Assembly: GCF_038096165.1 (NCBI RefSeq)
Contig: NZ_CP151076.1
Coordinates: 1,674,001-1,738,000 of the forward strand
Length of the DNA stretch: 64,000 nucleotides
Origin: Pseudomonas sp. G.S.17
GTDB lineage: Bacteria > Pseudomonadota > Gammaproteobacteria > Pseudomonadales > Pseudomonadaceae
Direction of reading: 5' to 3'
Made by a program: the position numbers and the translations under genes. The notes below the pieces were generated by a model that ran no database searches, was not told the DNA's origin, and saw nothing but the letters and a program-made list of their open reading frames with translations. Within the stretch, counting starts at the first letter, position 1. The number at the start of each line of letters is the position of its first letter. This document shows positions 1 through 10,434 of the stretch, piece by piece.

Positions 1-864
1 CACCAGCCACAACGCCACCGCAATCAGCGCGCCGCCATACAGGTGCGCCATGGACAGCGGCTCATCCAGCAGCAATGCCCCCCACAGCACGCCGAATGGC
101 GGAATCATGAAGGTCACGGTCATGGAGCTCAGGGGGCCGATGCTGCTCATCAGGCGGAAATACAGAATGTAGGCGAACGCCGTGCAGATCAGGCCCAATC
201 CCAGCAGCGACGCCCAAACGCTAATACCACCCCAATTCGCGGGAGGATCGGTGATCACCCGATAGCCGAACAGGGGCAGAAGCAGCAGGGTGGCGCCAAG
301 CATGCTGCCCAGTGCCGAAAGCCGACTGTCCAGACCGCCTTGCTGATCCAGCCAGCGTCGGGTCAGGAATCCTGCGAACGCGTAGCAGGTCGTCGCCAGC
401 AGGCAGGCCAGTGCGCCGGTCAGCAATTCCAGATTGAACGCCACCGGCCCTGCTCGCGTCAGGATCCCCACGCCCACCAGGCCGAGGAACACGCCAATGA
501 TTTTCACCGTCGAGAGTTTTTCGCTGAAGAACAGACCGCCAACCAGCACGCCCATCAGCGGCGTAGTTGCGTTGAAGATCGACGAGTAACCGGCTGGCAT
601 GACCTGCGCCGCCAGCGAATACATGGTCGCGGGCAGCCCGGAGTTGATCACGCCTAGCATCATGCAGGTCTTGAGCTTGCCGCGAAAATCCCAGTCGATG
701 CGCATCAGCCAGAGAATGACCAGTAGCCCGACCGCCGCAATCGACACGCGAAAAAACGCGGTGGGCACGGTGCCCAGCACTGGCGCGATGATGCGCATGA
801 ACAAAAAGCTCGCGCCCCAGATTGCGGCCAGCGCGATCAGGCGAGTAATGTCGGCAGGTTTCAT
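1..864 (-). CDS. EamA/DMT-family exporter, 3' end outside window
   Basis: The frame starts at the ATG at 864 and stays open for 288 codons to the window edge, so the last residues are missing. The protein begins MKPADITRLIALAAIWGASF, and the 'AAIWGASFLFMR' segment is typical of the first helix of EamA drug/metabolite transporters. About ten hydrophobic helices in two repeated halves follow, with a second-half segment 'LGLICTAFAYILYFRLM' typical of the family, whose members are about 290-310 residues. It should be an inner-membrane exporter; the substrate cannot be read from the sequence. It is divergent from aceK with a 142-bp gap. Confidence 0.85.
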   Translation of the reverse strand, partial: MKPADITRLIALAAIWGASFLFMRIIAPVLGTVPTAFFRVSIAAVGLLVILWLMRIDWDFRGKLKTCMMLGVINSGLPATMYSLAAQVMPAGYSSIFNATTPLMGVLVGGLFFSEKLSTVKIIGVFLGLVGVGILTRAGPVAFNLELLTGALACLLATTCYAFAGFLTRRWLDQQGGLDSRLSALGSMLGATLLLLPLFGYRVITDPPANWGGISVWASLLGLGLICTAFAYILYFRLMSSIGPLSSMTVTFMIPPFGVLWGALLLDEPLSMAHLYGGALIAVALWLV

Positions 865-1006
865 GGAAAGTCCTTCCTTGGCAGAAGGCCGGGAGTTTTA
901 CCGGGAGGCGAGGGCGGTTGCAATCTTTGCTGACGATTTTGCTCACCCGTCCAGATGCCTCAGGCGCTGCTAAGCTGCGGCATACGAATCCAGCAGAGAT
1001 CCCCAA

Positions 1007-2725
1007 ATGTCCACGCCATGGCCCGCCGCTGATATTGCTCGCATGATCCTGGACGGTTTCGATGATTATCGGGAGGATTTTCGGCAGATCGCTGACGGTG
1101 CCCAGGCCCGTTTCGAGCAGGCGCTGTGGCAGGAAGCCCAGCGCGCTTCGGCGGCGCGGATCAGTCTTTATGAAGAGAAGGTCAGCCAGACCGTCAAGAC
1201 CCTTGAATCCGCCTTCGCCGCCGAGCAGTTGCTCAACGTGACGTGCTGGCCGCTGGTCAAAAGCGCTTACATTCAGCTGATTGACGTGCGGCTGGACGAC
1301 GAACTCTCGGAAACCTGGTTCAACTCGATTTTCTGCGGGCTGTTCAGTCATGACTTGATCAGCGACGGCTGCATGTTCATCCACACCACCCGACCGACCT
1401 TGCGCCATCACGAGCGCGCCGCCCAGACGCGGACCTTTCACCCGCAAGGTGATTTGTCCGGCATGCTGGAGCAGATTTTCAGCGCCTACCGGTTCAGCGT
1501 TCCCTATGCCGATCTGCCCGGCGACCTGCAGCGACTGGAAGCACAGCTGCGCGAGAGCCTGCCCGACTGGGTGTGCAAGGACCCGAACCTGAGCGTCGAA
1601 CTGTTTTCATCGATCCTGTTCCGCAACAAGGGCGCGTATCTGGTGGGTCGGGTGTTAACCCTCGACGAGCAATGGCCGCTGGTAATTGCGCTGCTGCATC
1701 CGGAAGGTCAGGCCATTCGGATCGATGCGCTGATCACGGACGAAGCCGAAGTCTCGATCATTTTTTCCTTCACCCGCTCGTACTTCATGGTGGATGTGCC
1801 GGTGCCGGCGGAGTTCGTCAGCTTCCTCAAGCGCATCCTGCCGGGCAAACACATTGCCGAGCTGTACACCTCGATTGGCTTCTATAAACACGGCAAGTCG
1901 GAGTTCTATCGCGCGCTGATCAATCATCTGGCCAGCACCGATGATCGCTTCATCATGGCGCCCGGCGTGCGCGGCATGGTCATGAGCGTGTTCACCCTGC
2001 CGGGCTTCAATACCGTGTTCAAGATCATCAAGGACCGGTTTTCGCCGTCCAAGAACGTCAACCGCGCGACCGTCATCGAAAAGTACCGGCTGGTGAAAAA
2101 CGTCGATCGGGTCGGGCGCATGGCAGATACCCAGGAGTTCGCCGATTTTCGTTTCCCGTTGAGCAAATTCGACCCCGATTGTCTGACCGAACTGCTGCAA
2201 GTGGCGGCGTCGACTGTGCACGTGGAGGGCGACACTGTGTTGATCCGCCACTGCTGGACCGAGCGGCGCATGACTCCGCTGAATCTGTACCTGGAACACG
2301 CCAACGACGCGCAGATCCGTGAAGCGCTGGAAGACTACGGCTTGGCGATCAAGCAATTGGCCGCCGCGAACATCTTCCCCGGCGACATGCTGCTGAAAAA
2401 TTTCGGCGTCACCCGCCATGGGCGCGTGGTGTTTTATGACTACGACGAGATTTGCTACCTGACCGAAGCCAACTTCCGCCACATCCCGGCGCCGCGCACC
2501 CCGGAAGACGAAATGGCCTCCGAACCCTGGTATTCCATCGGGCCGCATGACGTGTTCCCTGAAGAATTCCCGCCGTTTCTGTTTGCCGATATCAAGCAGC
2601 GGCGGCTGTTCGACAGCCTGCATGGCGAGCTATATAACGCCGATTACTGGAAAAGCCTGCAGGATGCGATTCGCGCAGGCAAGGTGATCGATGTGTTCCC
2701 GTATCGCCGCAAAGAAAGGCCGTAA
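1007..2725 (+). CDS. aceK: Isocitrate dehydrogenase kinase/phosphatase
   Basis: AceK phosphorylates and dephosphorylates isocitrate dehydrogenase in the cytoplasm and so sets the split between the TCA cycle and the glyoxylate bypass during growth on acetate or fatty acids. The 572 residues match the family length (E. coli AceK has 578). The nucleotide loop APGVRGM is at 318-324, the expected lysine lies in FKIIK (residue 339), and the catalytic aspartate lies in RMADTQEF (374). The gene stands alone, convergent with the sensor kinase gene downstream; the 225-bp gap between them is filled by REP palindromes. No aceA or aceB lies nearby, which is usual in Pseudomonas. Confidence 0.95.
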   Translation: MSTPWPAADIARMILDGFDDYREDFRQIADGAQARFEQALWQEAQRASAARISLYEEKVSQTVKTLESAFAAEQLLNVTCWPLVKSAYIQLIDVRLDDELSETWFNSIFCGLFSHDLISDGCMFIHTTRPTLRHHERAAQTRTFHPQGDLSGMLEQIFSAYRFSVPYADLPGDLQRLEAQLRESLPDWVCKDPNLSVELFSSILFRNKGAYLVGRVLTLDEQWPLVIALLHPEGQAIRIDALITDEAEVSIIFSFTRSYFMVDVPVPAEFVSFLKRILPGKHIAELYTSIGFYKHGKSEFYRALINHLASTDDRFIMAPGVRGMVMSVFTLPGFNTVFKIIKDRFSPSKNVNRATVIEKYRLVKNVDRVGRMADTQEFADFRFPLSKFDPDCLTELLQVAASTVHVEGDTVLIRHCWTERRMTPLNLYLEHANDAQIREALEDYGLAIKQLAAANIFPGDMLLKNFGVTRHGRVVFYDYDEICYLTEANFRHIPAPRTPEDEMASEPWYSIGPHDVFPEEFPPFLFADIKQRRLFDSLHGELYNADYWKSLQDAIRAGKVIDVFPYRRKERP

Positions 2726-2740
2726 CGCCTCCGTGCGATT

Positions 2741-2950
2741 CTGTAGGAGGGAATTCATTCCCGAAGAGGCCCGCGCTGATACCAGATGTCTTGGATGACT
2801 ACGCCGACGCCTTCCCGGATAAATCCGGTCCTACGGGATCGCGCCGATTTCGAAATTGTGGGACCGAATTTATTCGGGAAGAGGCCGGAACATCCGACGC
2901 ATCTCTAGCGCCCGGAATGCCGCCTTCCCGGATAAATCCGGTACCACGGG
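2741..2950. repeat. REP palindrome cluster (four units)
   Basis: Four short palindromic units lie between the convergent aceK and sensor kinase genes: about 2741-2773, 2811-2836, 2858-2885 and 2923-2950. The core is TTCCCGGATAAATCCGG with a flanking CCTACGGG or GTGGGACC. The second and third are in opposite orientation, as in a REPIN pair. They probably fold in the 3' ends of both transcripts. No separate terminator with a U-tract is visible here. Confidence 0.8.
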
Positions 2951-5900
2951 TTAATTCAAACTCACATGCCGACTCAACAACGCGCGCAACGCCGCAGGTT
3001 TAACCGGCTTGGCCAAAAAATCCAGCCCGGCGGCGTGGACTTGCGCGATAAGCTCCGGGCGCCCGTCGGCACTGATGACCACGCCTGGCACCGGTTCTCC
3101 CAGGCGGGTGCGTAGCCAGGCCATCAACTCGGTGCCGGTTTCGCCCTCGTCCAGATGGAAATCCACCAGCGCCAGTTGCGGCCGCACGCCTTGTTCGAGC
3201 AACGCTTCGCATTGCTGACGATTGCGCGCGGTCCAGACCTGGCAACCCCAGCGGGTGAGCAGGCTGTTCATGCCGATCAGGATGCTGTCTTCATTGTCAA
3301 TGCACAGCACCTGCGTGCCGCCGAGCATTGGACGATCCGGCTCTCTGACCTTTTCGGCGGCTGGCGTCTGGATCCGGGCCAGTGGCACGCTGACGCTGAA
3401 CACACTGCCTTTGCCGGGCCAGGAGCGGACCTGTAACGGATGGCCCAATACGCGGCACAGCCCGTCAGCAATCGCCAGCCCCAGTCCCAGGCCTTTTTCG
3501 GCGCGGGTCTGGTGGCTGTCCAGCCGTTTGAACTCCTCGAAAATAACCCGCTGCTTGTCCTCCGGAATACCCGGTCCACGGTCCCAGACTTCCAGACTCA
3601 AATAGGTGCCACGGCGTCGCACGCCCAGCAATACCGGGCCTTTGGCGTAGCGGAAAGCGTTGGTCAGGAAATTCTGCAGCACGCGTCGCAGCAGTTTCAA
3701 ATCGCTGTCCACGCGCAACGACGTGCCGCGTAGACGGAATTTAATCCCTTGCTCCCGAGCCAGCGCCTTGAACTCAGCGCCGAGGGGATCGAACAAGGTG
3801 TTGAGGGCAAATGGCTGGCGATCCGGGTTGATCTTGCCGTTTTCCAGGCGGGAAATGTCCAGCAGATCGCTGATCAAGTCCTCGGCCGAGCGTAGCGAAC
3901 TGTCCAGATGCTGCACCAACTGTTGGGCTTCGGCGGACATTTCCCCGTCCTGATGGGACAGCGCTGCGGAGAACAGGCGAGCCGCATTCAACGGCTGCAT
4001 CAGGTCATGGCTGACTGCGGCGAGAAAGCGGGTTTTCGATTGGTTGGCCGCTTCGGCAGTGCCCTTGGCATCGGTCAGTGCGACGTTCAGCTGCGACAGC
4101 TCACGAGTCCGTTCCGCGACCCGCTGCTCAAGGCTTTCATTGGCGCCAATGAGCGCATGCTCGGCATCGCGGAACGCGGTGATGTCGGTGAAACTCATGA
4201 CAAAGCCGCCGCCGGGCATGGGATTGCCGATCAACTCAATGACGCGACCGTTGGGGAACATCCGCTCCGAGGTGTGTGCACGGCCCTGGCGCATCCAGTG
4301 CAGACGACGGGCCACGTGAACTTCAGCCTCGCCGGGGCCGCACAAGCCACGCTCGGCGTTGTAGCGAATGATGTCGGCGATGGGCCGGCCGACGCTGATC
4401 AAGCCTTCCGGATACTTGAACAGCTCCAGATAACGATGATTCCACGCCACCAGTTTCAGGGATTGATCGACAACGCTGATGCCCTGAGTGATGTTCTCAA
4501 TAGCACCTTGCAGCAAAGCCCGGTTGAACTGCAGCACCTCGGAGGCTTCGTCGGCGATACGCACCACGTCTTCGAGTTGCATCTCCCGACCTTCGATGGC
4601 TGCCTTGACCACCGCCCGGGTCGATGACGCGCCCAGTACCCCGGCCAGCAAACGCTCGGTGTGGGCGATCCAGTCGGCGTTGGCATTCTGGTTCGGGTTG
4701 AAGCCTTTGCCCTGGCGGTAGGCAAAGCGAATAAAGCTTTGGCGTGCCCGTTCCTCACCCACGAAACGCGCCGAGAGGCTGAGCAGGTCTTCGATCTGCA
4801 CGGCCAGCAACGGGCGACTGCTGGGCCGTACATGAATTTCCTGACCAATGAAACGGCCGGCCTGCCAGTGCTCGGATACCCGCGTGCGGGAAATTACCGA
4901 CACCCAGCCAAACAGAATGAAGTTGCCGGCCAGGGACAACACCACGCCTTGGGTCAGCGGGGTGATCGGCAGATTCAGCGGATTGCCGTGCAGCCAGGCC
5001 AGCAGCGGAAAACTGCTCAACGACCAACCCATGCCGTGGGCGGCAATAGGCAGCACCAAGGTGTAGAACCAAAGAAAAATGCCTGCAGCCAGCCCGGCGA
5101 ACACACCGCGTCGATTGGCCTGCTTCCACCACAGCGCGCCAAACATCGCCGGGGATAGCTGAGTAATGGCGGCGAAGGCGATCTGGCCGATAGTCGCCAG
5201 ACTCGCCGTCGAGCCCAGCAGCCGATAGCAGACATAAGCCAGCAACAGAATCACCACGATGCTGACCCGGCGCACCGACAGCATCCAGTGACGAAACGCC
5301 TCGAACGGTCGTTCGGTGGTTTTGCGGCTCAACAGCCAGGGCAACAGCATATCGTTGGAAACCATGGTCGACAGCGCGACGCTGGCGACAATCACCATTC
5401 CCGTGGCCGCCGAAGCGCCACCGATGAACGCCAGCAAGGCCAGCGACGGATGTGCATGGGCCAGCGGCAGGCTGATCACGAACGAGTCGGGCAGTACCGA
5501 ACCGGGCAGCAGCATTTGCCCGGCCAGTGCAATAGGCACCACAAACAATGCCGCCAGGGCCAGATAGGCCGGGAACACCCATTTGGCCAGGCGCAAATCC
5601 TGCGGGTCGATATTTTCCACCACCGTCACGTGAAACTGACGCGGCAGGCAGACAATCGCCATCATCGCCACGCCGGTCTGCACCACCATGGACGGCCAGT
5701 TGATGGTTTCCTTCCAGTATTGCTCCAGGCGCGGCGCGAGCATGGCCTGGTTGAACAGATCGTCGAAGCCGTCGTACAGGCCGTAAGTGACAAACGCCCC
5801 GACCGCCATAAAAGCGAACAGCTTGACCAGCGACTCGAAGGCGATAGCGAGCACCATGCCGCGATGGTGTTCGGTGACGTCCAGCGTGCGGGTGCCAAAC

Positions 5901-6424
5901 AGAATGGTGAACAACGCCAGCACCAGCGACACGATCAACGCGGTGTCCTGCGCACGGGTGCCGGTCGCGTCGGCCACCGCACCGATCAGAATATTCACCC
6001 CGAGGACGATGCCCTTGAGCTGCAAGGCTATATAAGGCAGCACGCCCACCAGACAGATCAGCGCCACCACCACCGCCAGCGATTGCGACTTGCCGTAGCG
6101 CGCGGCGATGAAGTCGGCAATGGACGTGATGTTTTCCTGCTTGCTGATCAGCACCATCTTCTGCAACACCCAGGGCGCCAGCAGCATCAGCACGATCGGC
6201 CCCAGATAAATCGGCAAGAACGCCCACAACTGCTCGGCCGCCTGGCCCACCGCACCGAAGAACGTCCAGCTGCTGCAATACACCGCCAGCGACAAGCTAT
6301 ACACCCACGCCCGCACTCGCGGCGGCAACGACGTAGTGCGCCGATCACCGTAAAAGGCGATGGCGAACATAATGGCCATATAAACCAGGGCAACGGCAGC
6401 AATCAGCCCGCTGGACAGCGACAT
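2951..6424 (-). CDS. mxtR: SLC5-type symporter/hybrid histidine kinase (MxtR/CrbS family)
   Basis: This is a 1157-residue inner-membrane sensor. Residues 1-515 form a multi-helix sodium/solute symporter-like domain. A PAS domain (about 640-755) follows, then a coiled coil, a HisKA domain with phospho-acceptor H806 in AVSHDLMQPLN, an ATPase domain (N box at 918-926, G boxes DRGPGIP at 948 and GLGLGLA at 978) and a receiver domain (D1088, K1139). This order is that of CrbS/MxtR, which with the regulator CrbR/ErdR controls acetyl-CoA synthetase and acetate use. The partner regulator is not in the window. The start is the ATG at 6424. All catalytic residues are intact. Family assignment is strong; the acetate role is taken from homologues. 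Confidence 0.88.
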   Translation of the reverse strand: MSLSSGLIAAVALVYMAIMFAIAFYGDRRTTSLPPRVRAWVYSLSLAVYCSSWTFFGAVGQAAEQLWAFLPIYLGPIVLMLLAPWVLQKMVLISKQENITSIADFIAARYGKSQSLAVVVALICLVGVLPYIALQLKGIVLGVNILIGAVADATGTRAQDTALIVSLVLALFTILFGTRTLDVTEHHRGMVLAIAFESLVKLFAFMAVGAFVTYGLYDGFDDLFNQAMLAPRLEQYWKETINWPSMVVQTGVAMMAIVCLPRQFHVTVVENIDPQDLRLAKWVFPAYLALAALFVVPIALAGQMLLPGSVLPDSFVISLPLAHAHPSLALLAFIGGASAATGMVIVASVALSTMVSNDMLLPWLLSRKTTERPFEAFRHWMLSVRRVSIVVILLLAYVCYRLLGSTASLATIGQIAFAAITQLSPAMFGALWWKQANRRGVFAGLAAGIFLWFYTLVLPIAAHGMGWSLSSFPLLAWLHGNPLNLPITPLTQGVVLSLAGNFILFGWVSVISRTRVSEHWQAGRFIGQEIHVRPSSRPLLAVQIEDLLSLSARFVGEERARQSFIRFAYRQGKGFNPNQNANADWIAHTERLLAGVLGASSTRAVVKAAIEGREMQLEDVVRIADEASEVLQFNRALLQGAIENITQGISVVDQSLKLVAWNHRYLELFKYPEGLISVGRPIADIIRYNAERGLCGPGEAEVHVARRLHWMRQGRAHTSERMFPNGRVIELIGNPMPGGGFVMSFTDITAFRDAEHALIGANESLEQRVAERTRELSQLNVALTDAKGTAEAANQSKTRFLAAVSHDLMQPLNAARLFSAALSHQDGEMSAEAQQLVQHLDSSLRSAEDLISDLLDISRLENGKINPDRQPFALNTLFDPLGAEFKALAREQGIKFRLRGTSLRVDSDLKLLRRVLQNFLTNAFRYAKGPVLLGVRRRGTYLSLEVWDRGPGIPEDKQRVIFEEFKRLDSHQTRAEKGLGLGLAIADGLCRVLGHPLQVRSWPGKGSVFSVSVPLARIQTPAAEKVREPDRPMLGGTQVLCIDNEDSILIGMNSLLTRWGCQVWTARNRQQCEALLEQGVRPQLALVDFHLDEGETGTELMAWLRTRLGEPVPGVVISADGRPELIAQVHAAGLDFLAKPVKPAALRALLSRHVSLN

Positions 6425-6480
6425 AGAAATTCAAAGCCTCAAGGACAAGCTTGCTAGTCTCGCATGCTGGCCGGGGGTTG

Positions 6481-6770
6481 GAGGAGCGACTTTAGTCGAG
6501 AGCGCCGAGCAGCCTGCGCCAACGCCTTCCCGGACACGACATAGCGCGGGCTCGTTGGAGCGAGGCTTGCCCGCGAAAGCGTCCGGTCAGTCGACGGTGT
6601 ATTGATGGGTGAATCGGTTCGCGGGCAAGTCGGAACGCCGCACGCTCGCTCCAACGGAATCGTACTTCCTTGAGGTTTCGGGCTGCCAGCACCGACGCCC
6701 TTCCGGATAAATCCGGTCCCACGACATAGCGGTCCAGCTGTAGGAGCGAATTTATTCGCGAGGTGGGCGG
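6481..6770. repeat. REP-rich intergenic region
   Basis: The 354-bp gap between the sensor kinase gene and the lipoprotein genes holds no credible gene. It contains several palindromic units of at least two types: GGAGCGACTTTAGTCGAGAG (6483-6502), GGAGCGAGGCTTGCCCGCGA (6557-6576), an inverted partial copy around 6614-6650, TTCCGGATAAATCCGG (6700-6716) and GGAGCGAATTTATTCGCGAG (6742-6762). It is a landing zone for REP sequences rather than a promoter-rich region. Confidence 0.75.
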
Positions 6771-6778
6771 GGCTGGAG

Positions 6779-7810
6779 CTAAAGATGCCCTGGCATGGGC
6801 TTGCCGGTCGGTGGGTCAAGCACCTTGGCCTTAGCCAGCTCGCGGATTAGCGATTCGCTGGGCTTTTCCGGCTGTACATTGGCCAATCGTGCTTCCAGCC
6901 ATTGCAGCTTGCCGTCCCAGGCGGGTAGCGGCGCGGGCGGCAGGGGAACGATGTCGTTGATTTCCGGGACCTTGGGGTTGGCGTAGGAGTAGTTCGCCAG
7001 TATTCGCCAGATTTTTTCGTAACGTTCGGCGCGCTCAAGGTCTTCCGGTTGGGCGAGGTAATACAGCGGGTCATCCGGACCACGAAAACCTTTACTTAAA
7101 CGTGAGGCCGAGCTCTCCTCACCAGCCGCTACCCCCATTTGCAACGCTTCAAGCGCCTCCTGGTATCGCCCTTTGTTTTTAAGGTTGACGCCTAATTCAA
7201 CAGCAGCTTCACCGTGCCCCTGCTCGGCGGCACATCGGCGCATCTGTCGGGCAATATCCGGGGCGATAGCAATGGGTGCCAGCTTATCGCCCACATCGTA
7301 TTGGGCCTGGGCACTGCCCGTGTCGGCGGCCTTGCGGAAGTAGCGCATGGCCATTTCCGGGTCCTGCTTCAACCCCGCCGCACCCTGCTCCAGGAAAATA
7401 CCGACAAAGTAATAACCGGTCGCTACGCCTGCGTCGATCAGGTTCTGACTCAAGCGCAAATACTCATCGCCACTGACCTTGAATTGACCCCGCATACCGC
7501 CGTTCTGCAGGTTGATATTGGCCTTGGGGTGGCCGTTTTCAGTGGCGATCCGGTAAAGCCTTTGGATCTCGGCATCGACGGTCTTGTCCTGCTTGAGCTG
7601 GTTGTTTTTTTGCAGCCAGCGGGCGTACCGGAACAATACGTCGGACTCGGCGGACGGTTCGGGGAAGGTTTCGTGTACACAGGTGAAAGCCAGGTTGGCC
7701 TTGATCTCCTTGAACGCATCCAAAGTGATTTTTGAAGAGCGCGCATCGGCGGCACCACAGCCAAGCAGTGTCACGCTGACTAGTATCAATACGAAGAAGC
7801 AGCGCTTCAT
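6779..7810 (-). CDS. Sel1-repeat lipoprotein, probable Tle5 immunity protein (copy 2)
   Basis: A 343-residue lipoprotein. The signal peptide MKRCFFVLILVSVTLLGC ends in an LLGC lipobox, followed by Sel1/TPR-like helical repeats (for example around the GYYFVGIFLEQGAAGLKQD segment). I chose the ATG at 7810 because it overlaps the stop of the preceding gene in an ATGA arrangement and starts directly at the signal peptide; a GTG at 7825 is also in frame. Sel1/TPR-type periplasmic proteins encoded behind Tle5 phospholipase D effectors act as immunity proteins (PldB and its downstream genes in P. aeruginosa). The middle of the gene (7146-7685) is almost identical to the preceding paralogue, while both ends differ. 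It lacks the paralogue's C-terminal extension. Confidence 0.75.
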   Translation of the reverse strand: MKRCFFVLILVSVTLLGCGAADARSSKITLDAFKEIKANLAFTCVHETFPEPSAESDVLFRYARWLQKNNQLKQDKTVDAEIQRLYRIATENGHPKANINLQNGGMRGQFKVSGDEYLRLSQNLIDAGVATGYYFVGIFLEQGAAGLKQDPEMAMRYFRKAADTGSAQAQYDVGDKLAPIAIAPDIARQMRRCAAEQGHGEAAVELGVNLKNKGRYQEALEALQMGVAAGEESSASRLSKGFRGPDDPLYYLAQPEDLERAERYEKIWRILANYSYANPKVPEINDIVPLPPAPLPAWDGKLQWLEARLANVQPEKPSESLIRELAKAKVLDPPTGKPMPGHL

Positions 7811-8962
7811 CCAAGCAGCCCCCACTCAACCACTTCGTCACGGAATGTCGTTTTATCCGACAGTGGCCAGGGACGAAGGTGGTAGCGTTCGACGGTCTGA
7901 ATCGGAAAGGCCTCGCCCTCTTCGAAGTGGCGGATTACCTCACGCCTTCTGATCGTGCGTTCCGAGGACCAGATGACTTTCCAGTAGCCGATACGCGGGC
8001 AGGCTTCGCCGCTAAAGCAGATGAGCAAGGGGAAATTGGCCTGACTGAAGCCTGGCGAACCGGGCATGGGTTTGCCAGTAGCCGGGTCGAGGACCTTGGC
8101 CTTGGCCAGCTCATTGATCAGCGCTTCGCTGGGCTTTTCGGGTGGGACATTGGCCAGTCGTGCTTCTAGCCATTGCAGCTTGCCGTCCCAGGCGGGCAGC
8201 GGGGCTGGCGGCAGGGGAACGATTTCGTTGATCTCGGAGACTTTGGGATTCGCGTAGGAGTAGCTCGACAAAATCTTCCAGATTTGGTCATAACGCTTGG
8301 CGCGCTCCAGGTCCTCCGCTTGGGAGAGGTAGTCTATGGTATTGGAGGGAGGGGGGTTGCGAAAGGCTTTAGCCAATCGGGAAGCCGAAGTGCTGCGACC
8401 ACCAGCCACTCCGAGCTGAAATGCTTCAAGCGCCTCCTGGTATCGCCCTTTGTTTTTAAGGTTGACGCCTAATTCAACAGCAGCTTCACCGTGCCCCTGC
8501 TCGGCGGCACATCGGCGCATCTGTCGGGCAATATCCGGGGCGATAGCAATGGGTGCCAGCTTATCGCCCACATCGTATTGCGCCTGGGCGCTGCCCTGAT
8601 CGGCAGCCTTGCGGAAGTAGCGCAAGGCCATTTCCGGGTCCTGCTTCAACCCCGCCGCACCCTGCTCCAGGAAAATACCGACAAAGTAATAACCGGTCGC
8701 TACGCCTGCGTCGATCAGGTTCTGACTCAAGCGCAAATACTCATCGCCACTGACCTTGAATTGACCCCGCATACCGCCGTTCTGCAGGTTGATATTGGCC
8801 TTGGGGTGGCCGTTTTCAGTGGCGATCCGGTAAAGCCGTTGGATCTCGGCATCGACGGTCTTGTCCTGCTTGAGCTGGTTGTTTTTTTGCAGCCAGCGGG
8901 CGTACCGGAACAATACGTCGGACTCGGCGGACGGTTCGGGGAAGGTTTCGTGCACACAGGTA
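7146..8962. repeat. About 540-bp direct repeat between the two lipoprotein genes
   Basis: Positions 7146-7685 and 8423-8962 are nearly identical at DNA level with a constant offset of 1277 bp and no visible indel; only scattered substitutions are seen. Outside this block the two genes diverge quickly. This indicates recent duplication or gene conversion limited to the core of the gene, and it is a substrate for homologous deletion of one copy. Confidence 0.85.
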
Positions 8963-9087
8963 AAGGTCAGCCGGGTCTTGGCTTCAGCAATCGGGTTCAT
9001 GGGCATGTCTCTGGTTTGGAGAGTGAAAGCATCGCCCGTGTTACAGGCGGCCAGCAGCAGGCTCGACAGCAATAGAAGTCTGCGCAT
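7807..9087 (-). CDS. Sel1-repeat lipoprotein, probable Tle5 immunity protein (copy 1)
   Basis: A 426-residue lipoprotein with signal peptide MRRLLLLSSLLLAACNTG (LAAC lipobox) and Sel1/TPR-like repeats. Residues about 40-225 are almost identical to the next gene. After the shared part it has an extra C-terminal domain of about 75 residues (from GSPGFSQANFPLL) that the second copy lacks. The ATG at 9087 forms a TGATG overlap with what would be the original stop codon of the Tle5 gene, now separated by the insertion sequence, which indicates former translational coupling of effector and immunity. It now lies 100 bp beyond the left end of the IS3 element, so its expression may depend on a promoter reading out of the element or on its own. 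Confidence 0.78.
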   Translation of the reverse strand: MRRLLLLSSLLLAACNTGDAFTLQTRDMPMNPIAEAKTRLTFTCVHETFPEPSAESDVLFRYARWLQKNNQLKQDKTVDAEIQRLYRIATENGHPKANINLQNGGMRGQFKVSGDEYLRLSQNLIDAGVATGYYFVGIFLEQGAAGLKQDPEMALRYFRKAADQGSAQAQYDVGDKLAPIAIAPDIARQMRRCAAEQGHGEAAVELGVNLKNKGRYQEALEAFQLGVAGGRSTSASRLAKAFRNPPPSNTIDYLSQAEDLERAKRYDQIWKILSSYSYANPKVSEINEIVPLPPAPLPAWDGKLQWLEARLANVPPEKPSEALINELAKAKVLDPATGKPMPGSPGFSQANFPLLICFSGEACPRIGYWKVIWSSERTIRRREVIRHFEEGEAFPIQTVERYHLRPWPLSDKTTFRDEVVEWGLLG

Positions 9088-9186
9088 CAGTCGAGGTCTG
9101 CCCGGGTCTTTTTGCCGTAATAAAACTCAACGAGAGGTACGGATGGAGTTCCCCCCTCTTCTTGGAGATCTTTGTTTTCCTCGATG
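9087..9186 (-). pseudogene. Orphaned 3' end of the Tle5 phospholipase gene
   Basis: Read on the minus strand from 9186, and joined at the ATG target duplication to the effector frame on the other side of the IS3 element, this stretch continues the effector without a stop: 31 residues starting EENKDLQEEGG and ending KKTRADLD, then TGA. The TGA overlaps the ATG of the first immunity gene (TGATG). It is therefore the displaced C-terminus of the effector, not intergenic DNA. No start codon with a ribosome site is seen for separate expression. Confidence 0.85.
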
Positions 9187-9220
9187 TGTGGTGGTCTAAT
9201 TTCCCCGGACACCTCTATAG

Positions 9221-10408
<1,188 letters not shown>

Positions 10409-10434
<26 letters not shown>

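Noticed and set aside
221..1447. A 408-codon minus-strand frame from aceK into the EamA gene
   Set aside because: It combines antisense aceK with the wrong frame of the exporter; the EamA frame from 864 is clearly the coding one.
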